Assembly (NCBI RefSeq): GCF_022346615.1
Contig: NZ_JAKRNS010000012.1
Coordinates: 52,660-116,659, forward strand
Direction of reading: 5' to 3'
Origin: Staphylococcus sp. ACRSN
GTDB taxonomy: Bacteria; Bacillota; Bacilli; Staphylococcales; Staphylococcaceae
Length of the DNA: 64,000 nucleotides
Made by a program: the position numbers and the translations under genes
The notes under the pieces: generated by a model
What the model was told of the DNA's origin: nothing
Database searches by the model: none
The model's input: the letters and a program-made list of their open reading frames with translations, nothing else
Part shown: one piece after another, positions 1-10,303 of the stretch
How positions within the stretch are numbered: the first letter of the stretch is position 1
Layout: every line of letters starts with the position of its first letter

Positions 1-298
1 TTGAACGAATATGGCCTGTAAATTTCATATCCTTTAAATAGCTTAGAAAGTCATCTTGGTAGCCAATTGATTTTAAATATGCAATATCATTAGTTGAAAA
101 ATGAAAGTCACTAATAAAATCTATGATTTTTTTAAGTCCATTAAAGACAGCATAACCGCTATCAAAAGGCATGTTTCTAAAATATAAATCAAAAACGGAC
201 CAACGTTCGTGAATGCCATCATTCCAATAAGTTTCGGCCATGTTAATTTGATATAAATCATTATGTAATACAAATGTATCGTCTTCAAATTGGTACAC
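1..298 (-). CDS. pncB: Nicotinate phosphoribosyltransferase, N-terminal part (runs off window)
   Basis: The reverse strand reads from a GTG at 298 to the window edge without a stop. The predicted protein starts VYQFEDDTFVLHNDLYQINM and continues with AETYWNDGIH and FDSGYAVFNGL, which are typical of the N-terminus of nicotinate phosphoribosyltransferase. The enzyme makes nicotinate mononucleotide in NAD salvage. A GGAGAG ribosome-binding site lies about 6 nt before the GTG. It is divergent from nos. Only about 99 codons are visible, so the active site is outside the window. The nicotinamidase gene pncA at 5475 supplies its substrate. Confidence 0.88.
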   Translation of the reverse strand, partial: MYQFEDDTFVLHNDLYQINMAETYWNDGIHERWSVFDLYFRNMPFDSGYAVFNGLKKIIDFISDFHFSTNDIAYLKSIGYQDDFLSYLKDMKFTGHIRS

Positions 299-531
299 AA
301 TTATCTCTCCAATCAGCTTTTCCATTAGTTTAGCATAAAAGAAACACTGATAGCACCTCAAATATGATGGTCTCTATGTTATTTCTATACCTTATTAATA
401 TTGTACAATTTCCATATGAAAATTAAAATTATGATGATTATGTGACTGAAACAACACAAAATAATGAATTTTTTTAATATCTCATTATATTTATGTACAA
501 ATATTTTATAATATATTGTGAGGTGTTAAAA

Positions 532-1596
532 ATGTTAAAGGAAGCCACAACGTTTATAAAAACGATGTATACTGAATTAAATTATAGTGATACTGTATTG
601 CGTCAACGATTAACTGAAGTAACAAATGCAATCAATACTAAAGGCACCTATGAGCATACAGTAGAAGAATTAACATATGGTGCTAAAATGGCATGGAGAA
701 ATTCAAATCGTTGTATCGGCCGTTTTTTCTGGGATTCATTAACGGTAAAAGATGCAAGACACATACAAACTGAGGATACATTTTTAAGTGAAATAGAAAA
801 TCATATAGCCAATGCAACGAATAACGGAAGAATTAAGCCATATATAACTGTCTTCAATCATCAAAATCCGCCTACAATATATAACAATCAATTAATCCGC
901 TATGCTGGTTACGAAGACAAAGGTGATCCTTCTGAAAAAGAAATAACACAATTGGCCCAACATTTAGGATGGAAAGGTAAAAACACAGATTTCGATATAC
1001 TCCCTTTAATTTATAAAATGCAAAACGACAAAATGAAGTACTATGAATATCCTAAACATTTAATTAAAGAGGTAAATATCGTTCATGATCAATACCCTAA
1101 ATTAAAACATCTTGGTCTTAAGTGGTATGCAGTACCAATCATCTCTAGTATGGATTTAAAAATTGGAGGAATCACTTATCCTACGGCACCATTTAATGGT
1201 TGGTATATGGTAAACGAAATAGCAGTTAGAAACTTTACTGATAGCTATCGGTATAATTTGCTAGAAACTGTTGCAGAAGCTTTTGAATTTGATACACTTA
1301 GGAATAATACTTTTAATAAAGATCGTGCGCTTGTCGAGCTAAACTATGCTGTCTACCATTCATTCCGAAAGAGTGGCGTTTCAATTGTAGACCATCTCAC
1401 AGCATCAAAACAATTTGAAATGTTTGAACGAAATGAACGTGATGCCGGACGGGAAGTGACTGGAAAATGGTCTTGGTTAGCACCATCACTTTCCCCTTCC
1501 TTGGTTTCTAATTATCATCACGGCTATAACAATCAGATAAATGATCCCAACTTTCATTATAAAAAAAGCGAGCAGACAGGTTGTCCATTCCATTAA
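532..1596 (+). CDS. nos: Nitric oxide synthase, oxygenase domain only
   Basis: This 354-residue protein is a bacterial nitric oxide synthase, which oxidises arginine to NO and citrulline with heme and a pterin or folate cofactor. It has no fused reductase domain, as usual for Gram-positive enzymes. The heme-ligand Cys61 lies in [10 protein letters not shown]. The substrate pocket motif [12 protein letters not shown], with its arginine-binding Glu, is near residue 240. The C-terminus ends in CPFH. An upstream in-frame ATG at 493 is possible, but the ATG at 532 follows a GAGGTG ribosome-binding site and matches family N-termini. pheA follows 37 bp downstream, a pairing known from S. aureus. Confidence 0.95.
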   Translation: MLKEATTFIKTMYTELNYSDTVLRQRLTEVTNAINTKGTYEHTVEELTYGAKMAWRNSNRCIGRFFWDSLTVKDARHIQTEDTFLSEIENHIANATNNGRIKPYITVFNHQNPPTIYNNQLIRYAGYEDKGDPSEKEITQLAQHLGWKGKNTDFDILPLIYKMQNDKMKYYEYPKHLIKEVNIVHDQYPKLKHLGLKWYAVPIISSMDLKIGGITYPTAPFNGWYMVNEIAVRNFTDSYRYNLLETVAEAFEFDTLRNNTFNKDRALVELNYAVYHSFRKSGVSIVDHLTASKQFEMFERNERDAGREVTGKWSWLAPSLSPSLVSNYHHGYNNQINDPNFHYKKSEQTGCPFH

Positions 1597-1633
1597 AAGT
1601 ACTCAATCAACATATAGACTAAGGAGTAACTTT

Positions 1634-2452
1634 ATGAAACTTTATTATTTAGGTCCAAAAGGCACATTTTCATATTTAGCAGCAGTTCAATACAAATCTG
1701 AATCTGAATATGACTTTATACCAAAATCAAATTTATATGAAGTTGTACAAGCAGTTTCAAATGATGATGATAGCATAGCTGTTGTCCCAATTGAAAACTC
1801 TATTGAAGGAACGATTAACATTGTTGCTGATGCCTTAACACAACAAAACATCTATGCACATGGCGAGTTACATTTAGATATTCAATTTGCATTATATGGT
1901 CAAGACAGTGCTACTGTTCAGGATATAAATAAAGTTTATTCTATCGCGCCTGCAATAAGTCAAACGAGTAAATATATTCAAAAACATGGGTTTGAATATG
2001 ATTACGTCGAAAGTACAATTAGCAGCTTAAATAAAATATCGGATCACACTGGGGCTATTGCACCATTAGGTGGCGGTGAAGCCTATGGATATACTGCAAT
2101 CGATTACAACATACAAGATTTCCCACATAATACAACACGTTTTTTAGTTGTAAGTAGTCACCCTCAGCATGTTACAGATGCTAGTGATAGCATGATATTA
2201 GTTACACCTAAATATGATAAGCCTGGATTACTAGCTAGTATATTAAATACTTTCGCTTTATTTAATATCAATTTATCGTGGATAGAATCTCGACCATTAA
2301 AAACGCAATTAGGTATGTATCACTTCTTTGTACAAGCTGATACACCTATCAATGAAGATTTAAATAAAGTAATTAAAATTTTAAACACTTTAGATTTTGA
2401 AGTTACTGTTATAGGATCATTTAACAAATTAGACTTATCAGCTAAAAATTAA
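1634..2452 (+). CDS. pheA: Prephenate dehydratase
   Basis: This 272-residue enzyme converts prephenate to phenylpyruvate in phenylalanine synthesis. The catalytic domain starts with YYLGPKGTFSYLA and contains the TTRF motif (NTTRFLVV) near residue 175. A C-terminal ACT domain begins around residue 195 and carries the ESRP motif that binds phenylalanine for feedback control. An in-frame upstream ATG at 1541 lies inside nos. The ATG at 1634 is chosen because AAGGAG lies about 8 nt before it and the domain starts immediately after it. It is probably co-transcribed with nos and ends at the hairpin at 2499-2546. Confidence 0.95.
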   Translation: MKLYYLGPKGTFSYLAAVQYKSESEYDFIPKSNLYEVVQAVSNDDDSIAVVPIENSIEGTINIVADALTQQNIYAHGELHLDIQFALYGQDSATVQDINKVYSIAPAISQTSKYIQKHGFEYDYVESTISSLNKISDHTGAIAPLGGGEAYGYTAIDYNIQDFPHNTTRFLVVSSHPQHVTDASDSMILVTPKYDKPGLLASILNTFALFNINLSWIESRPLKTQLGMYHFFVQADTPINEDLNKVIKILNTLDFEVTVIGSFNKLDLSAKN

Positions 2453-2498
2453 ACCATACAAGTTATAAATCAATTAACCTATCATAAATATAATAATA

Positions 2499-2546
2499 AA
2501 AAGCGATAATGCCTGACATCCACTTGTGTGTCGCATTATCGCTTTT
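2499..2546. terminator. Bidirectional Rho-independent terminator
   Basis: A 14-bp perfect stem, AAAAGCGATAATGC and its complement, encloses a 20-nt loop. T-rich flanks are present on both strands. It sits between the converging pheA and sdcS genes. Confidence 0.85.
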
Positions 2547-2560
2547 ATTTAATTTGATTT

Positions 2561-4114
2561 TTATTTTAATGGTAATGATTTTGTTACATCTATACCAAGA
2601 ACTGGTGGCACTAAGAAATATACAATTAATACAATAATGATAACACTTATGATATTCACCCAGAATCCTACACTCGCCATTTTTTTAATTGTAATTCGAC
2701 CTGTACCAAATACAATTGCATTTGGTGGTGTACCTACTGGTAGCATATATGCACAGTTCGCTGCCATTGCAGCAGGTACCATTAATAATAACGGATGGAC
2801 ATTTACTGCCACAGATAAAGTAGCAAGAATTGGCAATATCATTGTTGCAGTTGCAGTATTTGATGTAATTTCAGTTAAAAATAGTACAAATAATGTAATA
2901 ACAATAACAATCAGCAGTGGACTAACACCTTCTATTAGACGTAATTGATCTCCTAACCAATTAGCTAAACCACTTGAAGATATACCTTTTGCTAATGCTA
3001 GACCTCCACCAAATAAAATTAAAACACCCCAAGGTAAATCTTTTGCAACATCCCAATCTATAATTCGCTTATGCTTCGTTTTATTCTTGGCAGGGATTAA
3101 AAATAATAAGACAGATATAAATATAGCAATCGTTCCATCTGCTACTTCAGATGTAAACGTCCATTGCTTCAATAAAAATTCCCTACTGATCCATAAAAAA
3201 CTAGCTAAAACAAATACAAATTGAACTACTTTTTCTTCATATTTCATCTTACCCAATTCTTCTAGTTTACGTTTAATTACTTTTTGTCCACCAGGAAGTT
3301 CACGCATTTCATGTTTAAACGCAACAAACCTAATATACGCCCAAACTAATGCCAGTAAAACTATGACCGTAGGAACACCAATAATCATCCACTTTGCAAA
3401 ACTAATTTCTTCTCCAAATGCAGATTGATATTGTCCTTTCAAAATAATAAGCGGCGGTGTACCAATCAAAGTACCTAATCCACCAATAGTACCTGCATAA
3501 CCTATCGCTAGTACTAATGACTGTTCAAATTTATTAAGTGATCCCTCACTAATAGATTCATTTTTCAAATCTCGTGCTTCTTTAATGATTGCCATTCCAA
3601 TTGGAATCATAATCATTACTGCTGCTGTATTTGATACAAACATAGATAAAAATCCAGTTGCAATCATAAATCCTAATAAAATTTTACCAGTACTTGTACC
3701 TAAATAATTGATAATCGTCAATGCCACACGTGTATGTAAATTCCATCTTTCCATAGCAATTGCTAATATAAATCCACCTAAAAATAAAAATATAATATCA
3801 TTGCCATATTGCGCGGAAACTTCCTCTGGATTCAACACATGCCCGACCGGTAGTAATATTAACGGTAATAAACTTGTTGCTGCGATTGGTATCGCTTCAG
3901 TAATCCACCAAACAGCAATCCACAAAGTTATTGCCAATACAAATATACCTTTTCCTGATAAATCCTCTGGCTTGAAAAATAATAATGTTAACAAAAATAA
4001 TAATGGTCCTAACACTAACCCAATTTTTTGCCCTGAGTTATACGCTTTCTTTTTCTTTGAAAAAAATGTTAGATACTGTCCATTTCTATTCGTCCCTTCG
4101 TCTATTTTATTCAT
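2561..4114 (-). CDS. sdcS: Sodium:dicarboxylate symporter (DASS family)
   Basis: This 517-residue membrane protein has about a dozen hydrophobic segments and the DASS-family signatures SNTAAVMIMIPI and SNTATATMILPI, one in each inverted half. Its length and sequence match S. aureus SdcS, which imports succinate, fumarate and malate with sodium. The ATG at 4114 follows a GGGGGA ribosome-binding site. A TTG one codon upstream is possible but is spaced less well. It is a single gene convergent with pheA. Confidence 0.9.
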   Translation of the reverse strand: MNKIDEGTNRNGQYLTFFSKKKKAYNSGQKIGLVLGPLLFLLTLLFFKPEDLSGKGIFVLAITLWIAVWWITEAIPIAATSLLPLILLPVGHVLNPEEVSAQYGNDIIFLFLGGFILAIAMERWNLHTRVALTIINYLGTSTGKILLGFMIATGFLSMFVSNTAAVMIMIPIGMAIIKEARDLKNESISEGSLNKFEQSLVLAIGYAGTIGGLGTLIGTPPLIILKGQYQSAFGEEISFAKWMIIGVPTVIVLLALVWAYIRFVAFKHEMRELPGGQKVIKRKLEELGKMKYEEKVVQFVFVLASFLWISREFLLKQWTFTSEVADGTIAIFISVLLFLIPAKNKTKHKRIIDWDVAKDLPWGVLILFGGGLALAKGISSSGLANWLGDQLRLIEGVSPLLIVIVITLFVLFLTEITSNTATATMILPILATLSVAVNVHPLLLMVPAAMAANCAYMLPVGTPPNAIVFGTGRITIKKMASVGFWVNIISVIIIVLIVYFLVPPVLGIDVTKSLPLK

Positions 4115-4196
4115 CAAAATCCCCCTTAACTATTGACAGAATATTCACAATAATTATATTGATTATAGCATATTTAGTAAACAAAAAAACACAAAA

Positions 4197-4230
4197 TAAA
4201 AACGCTTACACCTTTGGTATAAACGTTTTT
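4197..4230 (-). terminator. Terminator after the beta-helix gene
   Basis: An imperfect inverted repeat, AAAAACG...CGTTTTT with inner TTA/TAA and ACC/GGT pairing, lies just past the stop codon of the reverse-strand gene at 4237. It has T-rich flanks. Confidence 0.6.
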
Positions 4231-4236
4231 ATAATA

Positions 4237-5319
4237 TTAAACTATATTGCTATGATACACTTTCACAGGACTATTGTTTTTCAATATTAATTTTTCGATA
4301 TTATTCAAATGTATCTTATGTGTATCGTCTTTAAATTCATTATTAGCAATGACCACATGCTTATGTTTAACATCATTGTAACTTTGAATACGTATTGCAT
4401 CTTTAGACATCCCACCTATAAACTCATTGTTATAAATATTTAAGTTTTCTCCTGCTTGTGTCATTTGATTTCTACCTTTTAAATCTTGAGCATTTTTTCC
4501 ATCTTTAACTGCCAAAAATCGAATTCCACCGACACAATTAATAAATCGATTATCGTGGATGTATGTATCTTTATATTTTAGTGGCGTCAACGCATATTGG
4601 TTCATTCCTTCAAATGTATTATGGCGAATATGGATATTTTGGTAAAATTGATTAAATCTACTCGCATGTGAACCAATAGCTCGATTCCAAGACTTCATCG
4701 TAGGTGTATGTGAATTACCAAAGTAGCAGTGTTCTATTATTACATTTTTCGTTATCGTGCCATCAGTTGCACCAAATTTAGGAAAAGCTCCTTTTACTTG
4801 TAAATCAATTTGAATGGCTTCAGAAAAACTTCTTTCTCCATCATCATCATTGAATCCTAAAAATTTACACTTACTCATATATAATCCATTAATTCCACAT
4901 GCGTCTATCCCATGGCCTCCTACAATATCTTTGAATGTAACATCTATGATTTGAATGTCTACTGCATGTCCAATACTCATTGCTGTGTTGTTATAGGGAC
5001 ACTCATAACCATTCATATCGAATGTACCCCCAGCAATATGGATTTTACTATTTCCCTTATATCCATAATATAATTTGAATTTACGTCCATTTTTTAATAG
5101 CGCGTCTTTCCCTTTTCTCTTTAATATCGTTTCGTCATCTAATAATAATGTGGTACCTTCATATATTTTTAATGATCTACGTATATGGTATTCACCCTTG
5201 GGGATGTGGATTGTGACATGCTTGTGTGATTTTGCAGTATCTAATGCACGCTGTAGCGCCCTAGTATCTGACCATTTACGTTTTCCTTTTAATCCAAAAT
5301 CTGCAGCATTGATTATCAT
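4237..5319 (-). CDS. Right-handed parallel beta-helix (pectate-lyase-like) protein
   Basis: This 360-residue protein begins [19 protein letters not shown], the ADFGAKGDG-like opening of pectin-lyase-fold proteins. Repeated coils of the type [22 protein letters not shown] and [11 protein letters not shown] follow. Such proteins usually cleave or bind polysaccharides. No signal peptide or membrane segment is visible, so it would act inside the cell or leave by another route. Asp pairs are present ([12 protein letters not shown]), but I cannot assign a catalytic set. The start follows AGGAAG. The substrate is unknown. Confidence 0.75.
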   Translation of the reverse strand: MIINAADFGLKGKRKWSDTRALQRALDTAKSHKHVTIHIPKGEYHIRRSLKIYEGTTLLLDDETILKRKGKDALLKNGRKFKLYYGYKGNSKIHIAGGTFDMNGYECPYNNTAMSIGHAVDIQIIDVTFKDIVGGHGIDACGINGLYMSKCKFLGFNDDDGERSFSEAIQIDLQVKGAFPKFGATDGTITKNVIIEHCYFGNSHTPTMKSWNRAIGSHASRFNQFYQNIHIRHNTFEGMNQYALTPLKYKDTYIHDNRFINCVGGIRFLAVKDGKNAQDLKGRNQMTQAGENLNIYNNEFIGGMSKDAIRIQSYNDVKHKHVVIANNEFKDDTHKIHLNNIEKLILKNNSPVKVYHSNIV

Positions 5320-5474
5320 GGGTAACTTCCTTTCTATTGTATTATATCTATTTATAATTACTTTATATTAAACATATTTCGTATTTTTTAAACCCTCGAT
5401 ATACAACTTTGATGTTTTAATGAGTTAGTATATAATGACTATTAACTTTATGATTAGGGAGTGTAAAAAGATAA

Positions 5475-6026
5475 ATGAAAAATAGCGCACTGATTATTGT
5501 TGATTATTCAAATGACTTCGTTGCAGATAACGGTAAATTAACTTGTGGGGAAGCCGGTCAACAAATTGAAAATTATATCGTTGAGAGAATTGAACATTAC
5601 AATAATAAAAAGCAACAAATATTTTTTATGATGGATTTACATTATGAAGATAACAATTTTCATCCAGAAAGTAAGCTTTTCCCACCACATAATATTTTAG
5701 GGACAATGGGTAGAGAATTATATGGTAAGGTTAATGATATTTATCAAAATATTTTGTTTAATGAACATGTGCACTTTTTAGATAAAACACGTTATGATTC
5801 ATTCTTTGGCACGCCATTAGATATTATGTTAAGGGAACGAAATGTGAGTCAACTTGAAATCGTTGGGGTTTGTACAGATATTTGTGTCCTACACACTGCA
5901 ATTTCTGCTTACAATTTAGGCTATGATATTTTAATTTCACACAAAGGTGTTGCCTCGTTTAATCCAGCTGGTCATGAATGGGCACTTACACATTTTAAAA
6001 ATTCATTAGGTGCAGTAGTAGAATAA
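5475..6026 (+). CDS. pncA: Nicotinamidase (isochorismatase-family cysteine hydrolase)
   Basis: This 183-residue protein hydrolyses nicotinamide to nicotinate in NAD salvage. The catalytic triad is visible: Asp in ALIIVDYSNDF near residue 10, Lys in FLDKTRYDSF near residue 104, and Cys in VGVCTDICVLHTA near residue 137. The sequence closely resembles the characterised S. aureus nicotinamidase as I remember it. A metal site is expected from MDLHYEDNNFHPES. The start has an AGGGAGTG ribosome-binding site. Its product feeds the enzyme encoded by pncB at the window's left edge. Confidence 0.9.
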   Translation: MKNSALIIVDYSNDFVADNGKLTCGEAGQQIENYIVERIEHYNNKKQQIFFMMDLHYEDNNFHPESKLFPPHNILGTMGRELYGKVNDIYQNILFNEHVHFLDKTRYDSFFGTPLDIMLRERNVSQLEIVGVCTDICVLHTAISAYNLGYDILISHKGVASFNPAGHEWALTHFKNSLGAVVE

Positions 6027-6082
6027 CAACTGTTAATCATGATAAAATAAAATTAAATATAAAAATAAGGAGAATTTCAAAC

Positions 6083-7012
6083 ATGGCAAAAACATATATT
6101 TTCGGTCATAAAAACCCAGATACTGATGCAATTTCATCAGCAATTATTATGGCAGACTTCGAACAACAAACTGGTAACACAGAAGCTACACCATATCGCT
6201 TAGGTGATGTTAGCGCAGAAACACAATATGCTTTAGATCACTTTAAAGTAGATGCACCTGAGTTACTAAATGAAAGCTTAGCTGATCAAGAAGTGATCTT
6301 AGTTGATCACAATGAATTCCAACAAAGTGCAGATACAATTGCTGATGCTCAAGTTAAGCATGTTGTAGATCACCACAGAATTGCTAATTTTGAAACAGCA
6401 TCACCATTATATTATCGTGCTGAACCAGTAGGTTGTACAGCTACTATTTTATATAAAATGTATAAAGAACGTGGTTTCGAAATCAAACCGCATATCGCTG
6501 GTTTAATGGTTTCTGCTATTATTTCTGATAGCTTATTATTCAAATCACCAACTTGTACTGAAGAGGACGTCAATGCAGCTGAAACACTAAAATCAATTGC
6601 AGATGTTGATTTAGAAGCATACGGTTTAGAAATGTTGAAAGCAGGCGCTTCAACTACAGATAAATCAGCTACTGACTTATTAACTGCAGATGCAAAATCT
6701 TTCAACATGGGTGAATATACAACACGTATCGCTCAAGTAAACACTGTTGATATCGATGAAGTTTTCGTACGTCAAGAAGAATTAGAAAAAGCTATGTTAG
6801 AAGCAAGTACAAATGAAAAATATGACTTATTCGTACTTGTAATCACAGATATTATTAACAGTGACTCAAAAATCCTTGTCGTAGGTGCTGAAAAAGATAA
6901 AGTGGGTGTCGCATTCGATGTTCAACTTGAAAATAACACAGCATTCTTACCAGGCGTAGTTTCCCGTAAAAAACAAGTCGTTCCACAAATCACAGAAACT
7001 TTAACTAAGTAG
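6083..7012 (+). CDS. ppaC: Manganese-dependent inorganic pyrophosphatase (family II)
   Basis: This 309-residue DHH-superfamily enzyme hydrolyses pyrophosphate released by biosynthesis. The metal-binding motifs are FGHKNPDTDA near residue 8, VDHNE near residue 75 and VVDHHRIANF near residue 97. The DHHA2 C-terminal domain ends with LPGVVSRKKQVVPQI, which carries the SRKKQ phosphate-binding motif. AAGGAG precedes the ATG. It stands alone with its own terminator at 7076. Confidence 0.95.
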   Translation: MAKTYIFGHKNPDTDAISSAIIMADFEQQTGNTEATPYRLGDVSAETQYALDHFKVDAPELLNESLADQEVILVDHNEFQQSADTIADAQVKHVVDHHRIANFETASPLYYRAEPVGCTATILYKMYKERGFEIKPHIAGLMVSAIISDSLLFKSPTCTEEDVNAAETLKSIADVDLEAYGLEMLKAGASTTDKSATDLLTADAKSFNMGEYTTRIAQVNTVDIDEVFVRQEELEKAMLEASTNEKYDLFVLVITDIINSDSKILVVGAEKDKVGVAFDVQLENNTAFLPGVVSRKKQVVPQITETLTK

Positions 7013-7075
7013 TTTAATACGTTATGATATAGATAAAATAGCAATAAATCATTTTTATTTATTAATATAGTAATT

Positions 7076-7107
7076 CTGGAACATATTTAAATATGTTCCA
7101 GTTTTTT
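7076..7107 (+). terminator. Terminator after ppaC
   Basis: A perfect 26-bp palindrome, CTGGAACATATTT and its complement, is followed by six T residues. It lies about 60 bp after the ppaC stop codon. Confidence 0.9.
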
Positions 7108-7153
7108 ATCCATGCATGATGATTCGGTATTTGTCAGATTAGGAGGATTCCAT

Positions 7154-8533
7154 TTGAATGCGATAGAACAAACTTTTCATAATAGTAAAAAATATTTTGA
7201 CACTCATGAAACTAAAGATATTAAATTCAGAAGAAAACAACTTAAACTTTTGAGCAAGAGTATTCGTAATTATGAAGATGATTTACTCGAAGCTTTTCAG
7301 AAAGACTTAGGAAAAAACAAAGTAGAGACTTATGCATCAGAAATTGGTTTCACTTTGAAAAATATTAAAACTGCACGAAAAGAACTTAAAAATTGGGCAA
7401 AACCGAAACAAGTTAACACACCTATCTTCATGTTCCCTACTAAAAGTTATATTATGAAAGAACCTTATGGAACTGTGTTAATAATTGGACCCTTTAACTA
7501 TCCTTTTCAATTACTTATAGAGCCTTTAATCGGAGCAATTACTGCAGGTAATACAGTAATATTAAAGCCTTCTGAATTCACACCAAACGTTGCTACAGTC
7601 ATCCAAAATATTATTGAATCGGTATTTGACCCTGAGTTCGTCAGTGTATGTCAGGGTGATAGTAACGTCACTCAGCAACTTATCAATTTACCATTTGATT
7701 ATATCTTTTTTACTGGCAGTGAAAATGTTGGTAGAATTGTCTATCAAGCAGCTAGTAAAAATCTAGTTCCTGTCACGTTAGAATTAGGTGGTAAATCCCC
7801 TGTTATTGTCGATGAAACAGCGAATATTAAAGTTGCAAGTGAGCGTATATGCTTTGGAAAATTTGCAAATGCAGGACAAACTTGTGTGGCACCAGACTAT
7901 ATACTGGTCCACCGCAAAGTTCAAGAGTCATTGGTTAAAGCTTTAAAACAGACAATAACTGAGTTTTATGGTAAATCGATTCAACAAAGTCCTGACTTCG
8001 GGCGTATCGTTAATGCGAAACATTTTAATAGATTAAATCATTTGCTTGAAGTTCACCAGTCAGAAATTATTTTTGGCGGAGAAACCGATTCAACAGAATG
8101 CTTTATCGCACCTACTTTATTAGAAGGTATTACATTCGATTCTAAGATAATGGAAGATGAAATATTCGGTCCGTTACTTCCAATAATTATTTATGATGAT
8201 TTTGATGAAGCTATTTCTTTAATTCGTTCTAAACCAAAACCTTTAAGTTTATACTTGTTTAGTGAAGATGAAAATGCAACCGAACGCGTCTTAAAAGAGG
8301 TTTCATTTGGTGGCGGTGCAATTAATGATACGGTAATGCAACTTGCCAATCCTAACTTACCTTTTGGAGGGGTAGGTGCTTCTGGCATCGGCCATTACCA
8401 TGGTAAGTATAGTTTTAATACATTTAGTCATGATAAATCATATATATTTAAATCAACAAGATTAGAATCAAGTTTATTTTTTCCGCCTTACAAAGGAAAA
8501 TTCAAATATATTAAAGCTTTTTTCAATAATTAA
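7154..8533 (+). CDS. Aldehyde dehydrogenase (NAD(P)+)
   Basis: This is a 459-residue class 3-like aldehyde dehydrogenase. Visible motifs are GPFNYPFQL, the catalytic general base in LELGGKSPVIV, and the nucleophile in FANAGQTCVAPDY near residue 245. The C-terminal PPYKGKFKYIKAFF tail is a typical membrane-facing end of this subgroup. The start is taken as TTG at 7154, because AGGAGG lies 7 nt upstream and the protein then begins MNAIEQTF like its relatives. An ATG at 7112 would add an unlikely 14 residues. The physiological aldehyde is unknown. Confidence 0.88.
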   Translation: MNAIEQTFHNSKKYFDTHETKDIKFRRKQLKLLSKSIRNYEDDLLEAFQKDLGKNKVETYASEIGFTLKNIKTARKELKNWAKPKQVNTPIFMFPTKSYIMKEPYGTVLIIGPFNYPFQLLIEPLIGAITAGNTVILKPSEFTPNVATVIQNIIESVFDPEFVSVCQGDSNVTQQLINLPFDYIFFTGSENVGRIVYQAASKNLVPVTLELGGKSPVIVDETANIKVASERICFGKFANAGQTCVAPDYILVHRKVQESLVKALKQTITEFYGKSIQQSPDFGRIVNAKHFNRLNHLLEVHQSEIIFGGETDSTECFIAPTLLEGITFDSKIMEDEIFGPLLPIIIYDDFDEAISLIRSKPKPLSLYLFSEDENATERVLKEVSFGGGAINDTVMQLANPNLPFGGVGASGIGHYHGKYSFNTFSHDKSYIFKSTRLESSLFFPPYKGKFKYIKAFFNN

Positions 8534-8566
8534 AAAGGTATGAGCAACTAATTGCTCATACCTTTT
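8534..8566. terminator. Bidirectional terminator
   Basis: A strong hairpin, AAAAGGTATGAGCAA with its complement and a 3-nt loop, lies between the converging aldehyde dehydrogenase and lactonase genes. T or A tracts flank both sides. Confidence 0.88.
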
Positions 8567-8574
8567 CTTCGTTA

Positions 8575-9612
8575 TTATTTTAAAAATTGTACGCATACAC
8601 CTTCTGGCGCTTGTTGTTGATGATCAACTTGAGTTAATTCTCCAGTAACTTTATTACGTTTAAATACCGTCAAAGTATAATCGCCTTCTTGATGTGCACA
8701 AACTAAATATTCATCTGATTTTGTAATGTTAAAGTCACGTGGAAATTCTCCTCCACTTGATACAATATCAACAAATGAAATTGAAGAACCTCTCTCCCCA
8801 ATTTTAAAGATAGCAATACTGTCATGACCTCTATTGCTAATATAAATAAATTTTTGATCATTTGATAATCGAATACCTGCTAATTTAGTTTCCCCTTCAA
8901 ACGTAGCTGGAATTGTTGAATGTCTTTCTATTTCATTAAATTTACCATTATTATATGCAACTGTACTTACCATATTAGAAATTTCATGGACGATATATGC
9001 ATGTTTACCATCTTCATGGAATACGATATGTCTTGGACCATCACCTGGTTCAAAATCACTAACTGCATATTCTTTTAAACCATCATCTCCATACTCGTAA
9101 GTTACAACTTTATCTGTTCCTAAATCGGCTGCCACAACATATTTTTCATCAGGCGTTGTTTTTAGAAAATGCACATGTGAGCTTTCTTGTCGCTCATCTG
9201 GGCCGGTAGGATAATCATGTGCTAATTCTTGTATTAAGCGGATGATTTCACCCGTTTCAGGATTCGCTTCATATATTCTAGCTAAACCTGCACCATAAAC
9301 AGATTCAAAGACATACTTACCATCTGGAGATATATCCACATAGCAACCAGTACCTTCCGTTGATGCTAAACATTTATTTATTAATTTTAATTCACCATTG
9401 TCTAGGATTTCTAGGCTTGCAATTCCACAGTTATCGCCTTCACGATTGATGGCATATAAATATTTATTATGTTGATTTACGTAAGTAGAAGCTTCTAGTT
9501 CATATCCAGTTACTACTTCTGTGACTCTTCCTGTTTGTTCATCTAATTCAAAGCGATATATACCTTTACCTTCTTTTTTAGTATAAGTACCTATGTAACC
9601 AATCGTCCTCAT
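8575..9612 (-). CDS. Beta-propeller lactonase family protein (6-phosphogluconolactonase-like)
   Basis: This is a 345-residue seven-bladed beta-propeller of the Pgl/YbhE type, with repeated blade signatures such as [29 protein letters not shown] and [24 protein letters not shown]. Members can hydrolyse 6-phosphogluconolactone in the pentose phosphate pathway. That role is inferred from the family. The ATG at 9612 follows GGAGGGG. Upstream in-frame ATGs would add 19 residues unlike the family. Confidence 0.82.
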   Translation of the reverse strand: MRTIGYIGTYTKKEGKGIYRFELDEQTGRVTEVVTGYELEASTYVNQHNKYLYAINREGDNCGIASLEILDNGELKLINKCLASTEGTGCYVDISPDGKYVFESVYGAGLARIYEANPETGEIIRLIQELAHDYPTGPDERQESSHVHFLKTTPDEKYVVAADLGTDKVVTYEYGDDGLKEYAVSDFEPGDGPRHIVFHEDGKHAYIVHEISNMVSTVAYNNGKFNEIERHSTIPATFEGETKLAGIRLSNDQKFIYISNRGHDSIAIFKIGERGSSISFVDIVSSGGEFPRDFNITKSDEYLVCAHQEGDYTLTVFKRNKVTGELTQVDHQQQAPEGVCVQFLK

Positions 9613-9791
9613 GTAAACCCCTCCATTTTCATATATCTTCATTTTAATAAATATCTGCATAATAAACAATCAATTGAAAATATATCATCTTCAAAAATCA
9701 TTTTGTTAACTATTTTTACCATTAAATTGCAATTTGATTTAACACTTGATAAACACGAACACATGTTCTATCATTGTGTTGAGGTGATTTC

Positions 9792-10202
9792 ATGATTCCT
9801 AAACAATATCAAAATGAAACTGATTATAGAAAGATTCCAAGAGAGTTTCTTAACCCTCATATTCCTCAAGGTCGCGGTATGGTAAAGTGGGCACCGTTTG
9901 CCACTTTACCTGAGCAATTCGAAGCCATTCAACAATATATTACTGATCAAAATAAAATTGATCGTCCTTTATTATCAGACGATCAATTAAATGAATTAAA
10001 TAGTCAACTTCACCGAGCATTACATGATGATGCAACTATTTTAATAGAATATTTTCAAGATGGTTGGTTAGCAACGGTTCAGTTACGTATTAAACACATA
10101 GACTTATTACATATGACATTAGAAGGTAATATCATGGGTACCACGCGTTCCATTAAATTATCACTATATGACATCACTAAAATTATAGAAGATGTCATAT
10201 AG
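9792..10202 (+). CDS. YolD-like family protein
   Basis: This 136-residue protein opens with IPREFLNPHIPQGRGMVKWAPFATLPEQ, the usual start of YolD-like proteins. It ends in a small beta domain containing IEYFQDGWLATVQLRIKHID. Some YolD proteins sit next to Y-family polymerases, but no such gene is adjacent here, so the role is unknown. The start follows GAGGTGATTTC. Confidence 0.75.
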   Translation: MIPKQYQNETDYRKIPREFLNPHIPQGRGMVKWAPFATLPEQFEAIQQYITDQNKIDRPLLSDDQLNELNSQLHRALHDDATILIEYFQDGWLATVQLRIKHIDLLHMTLEGNIMGTTRSIKLSLYDITKIIEDVI

Positions 10203-10222
10203 TTATCTATCCGACTGCATAA

Positions 10223-10265
10223 GTCGCCGTTCCATTCGTGCCTTCGCTCACGAATGGACGGCGAC
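10223..10265. repeat. GC-rich palindrome without a U-tract
   Basis: The arms GTCGCCGT-CCATTCGTG are 17-18 nt long and fully complementary except for one bulged base. The loop is 8 nt. Unlike the other hairpins in this window, it has no T-tract after it on either strand. Its GC content stands out from its surroundings. It could block read-through from the YolD gene or be a dispersed palindromic element. Confidence 0.7.
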
Positions 10266-10266
10266 T

Positions 10267-10295
10267 AAAAAAAATAGAACACTTAACGTGTTCTA
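10267..10295 (-). terminator. Terminator after the 56-residue membrane protein gene
   Basis: The 8-bp stem TAGAACAC/GTGTTCTA at 10275-10295 is followed on the reverse strand by eight T residues at 10267-10274. It directly follows the stop codon at 10304. Confidence 0.85.
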
Positions 10296-10303
10296 TCAAT
10301 AAA

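Noticed and set aside
2637..4290. Several 100-140 codon + strand frames opposite sdcS
   Set aside because: They are antisense shadows of the transporter gene, without ribosome-binding sites or family features.
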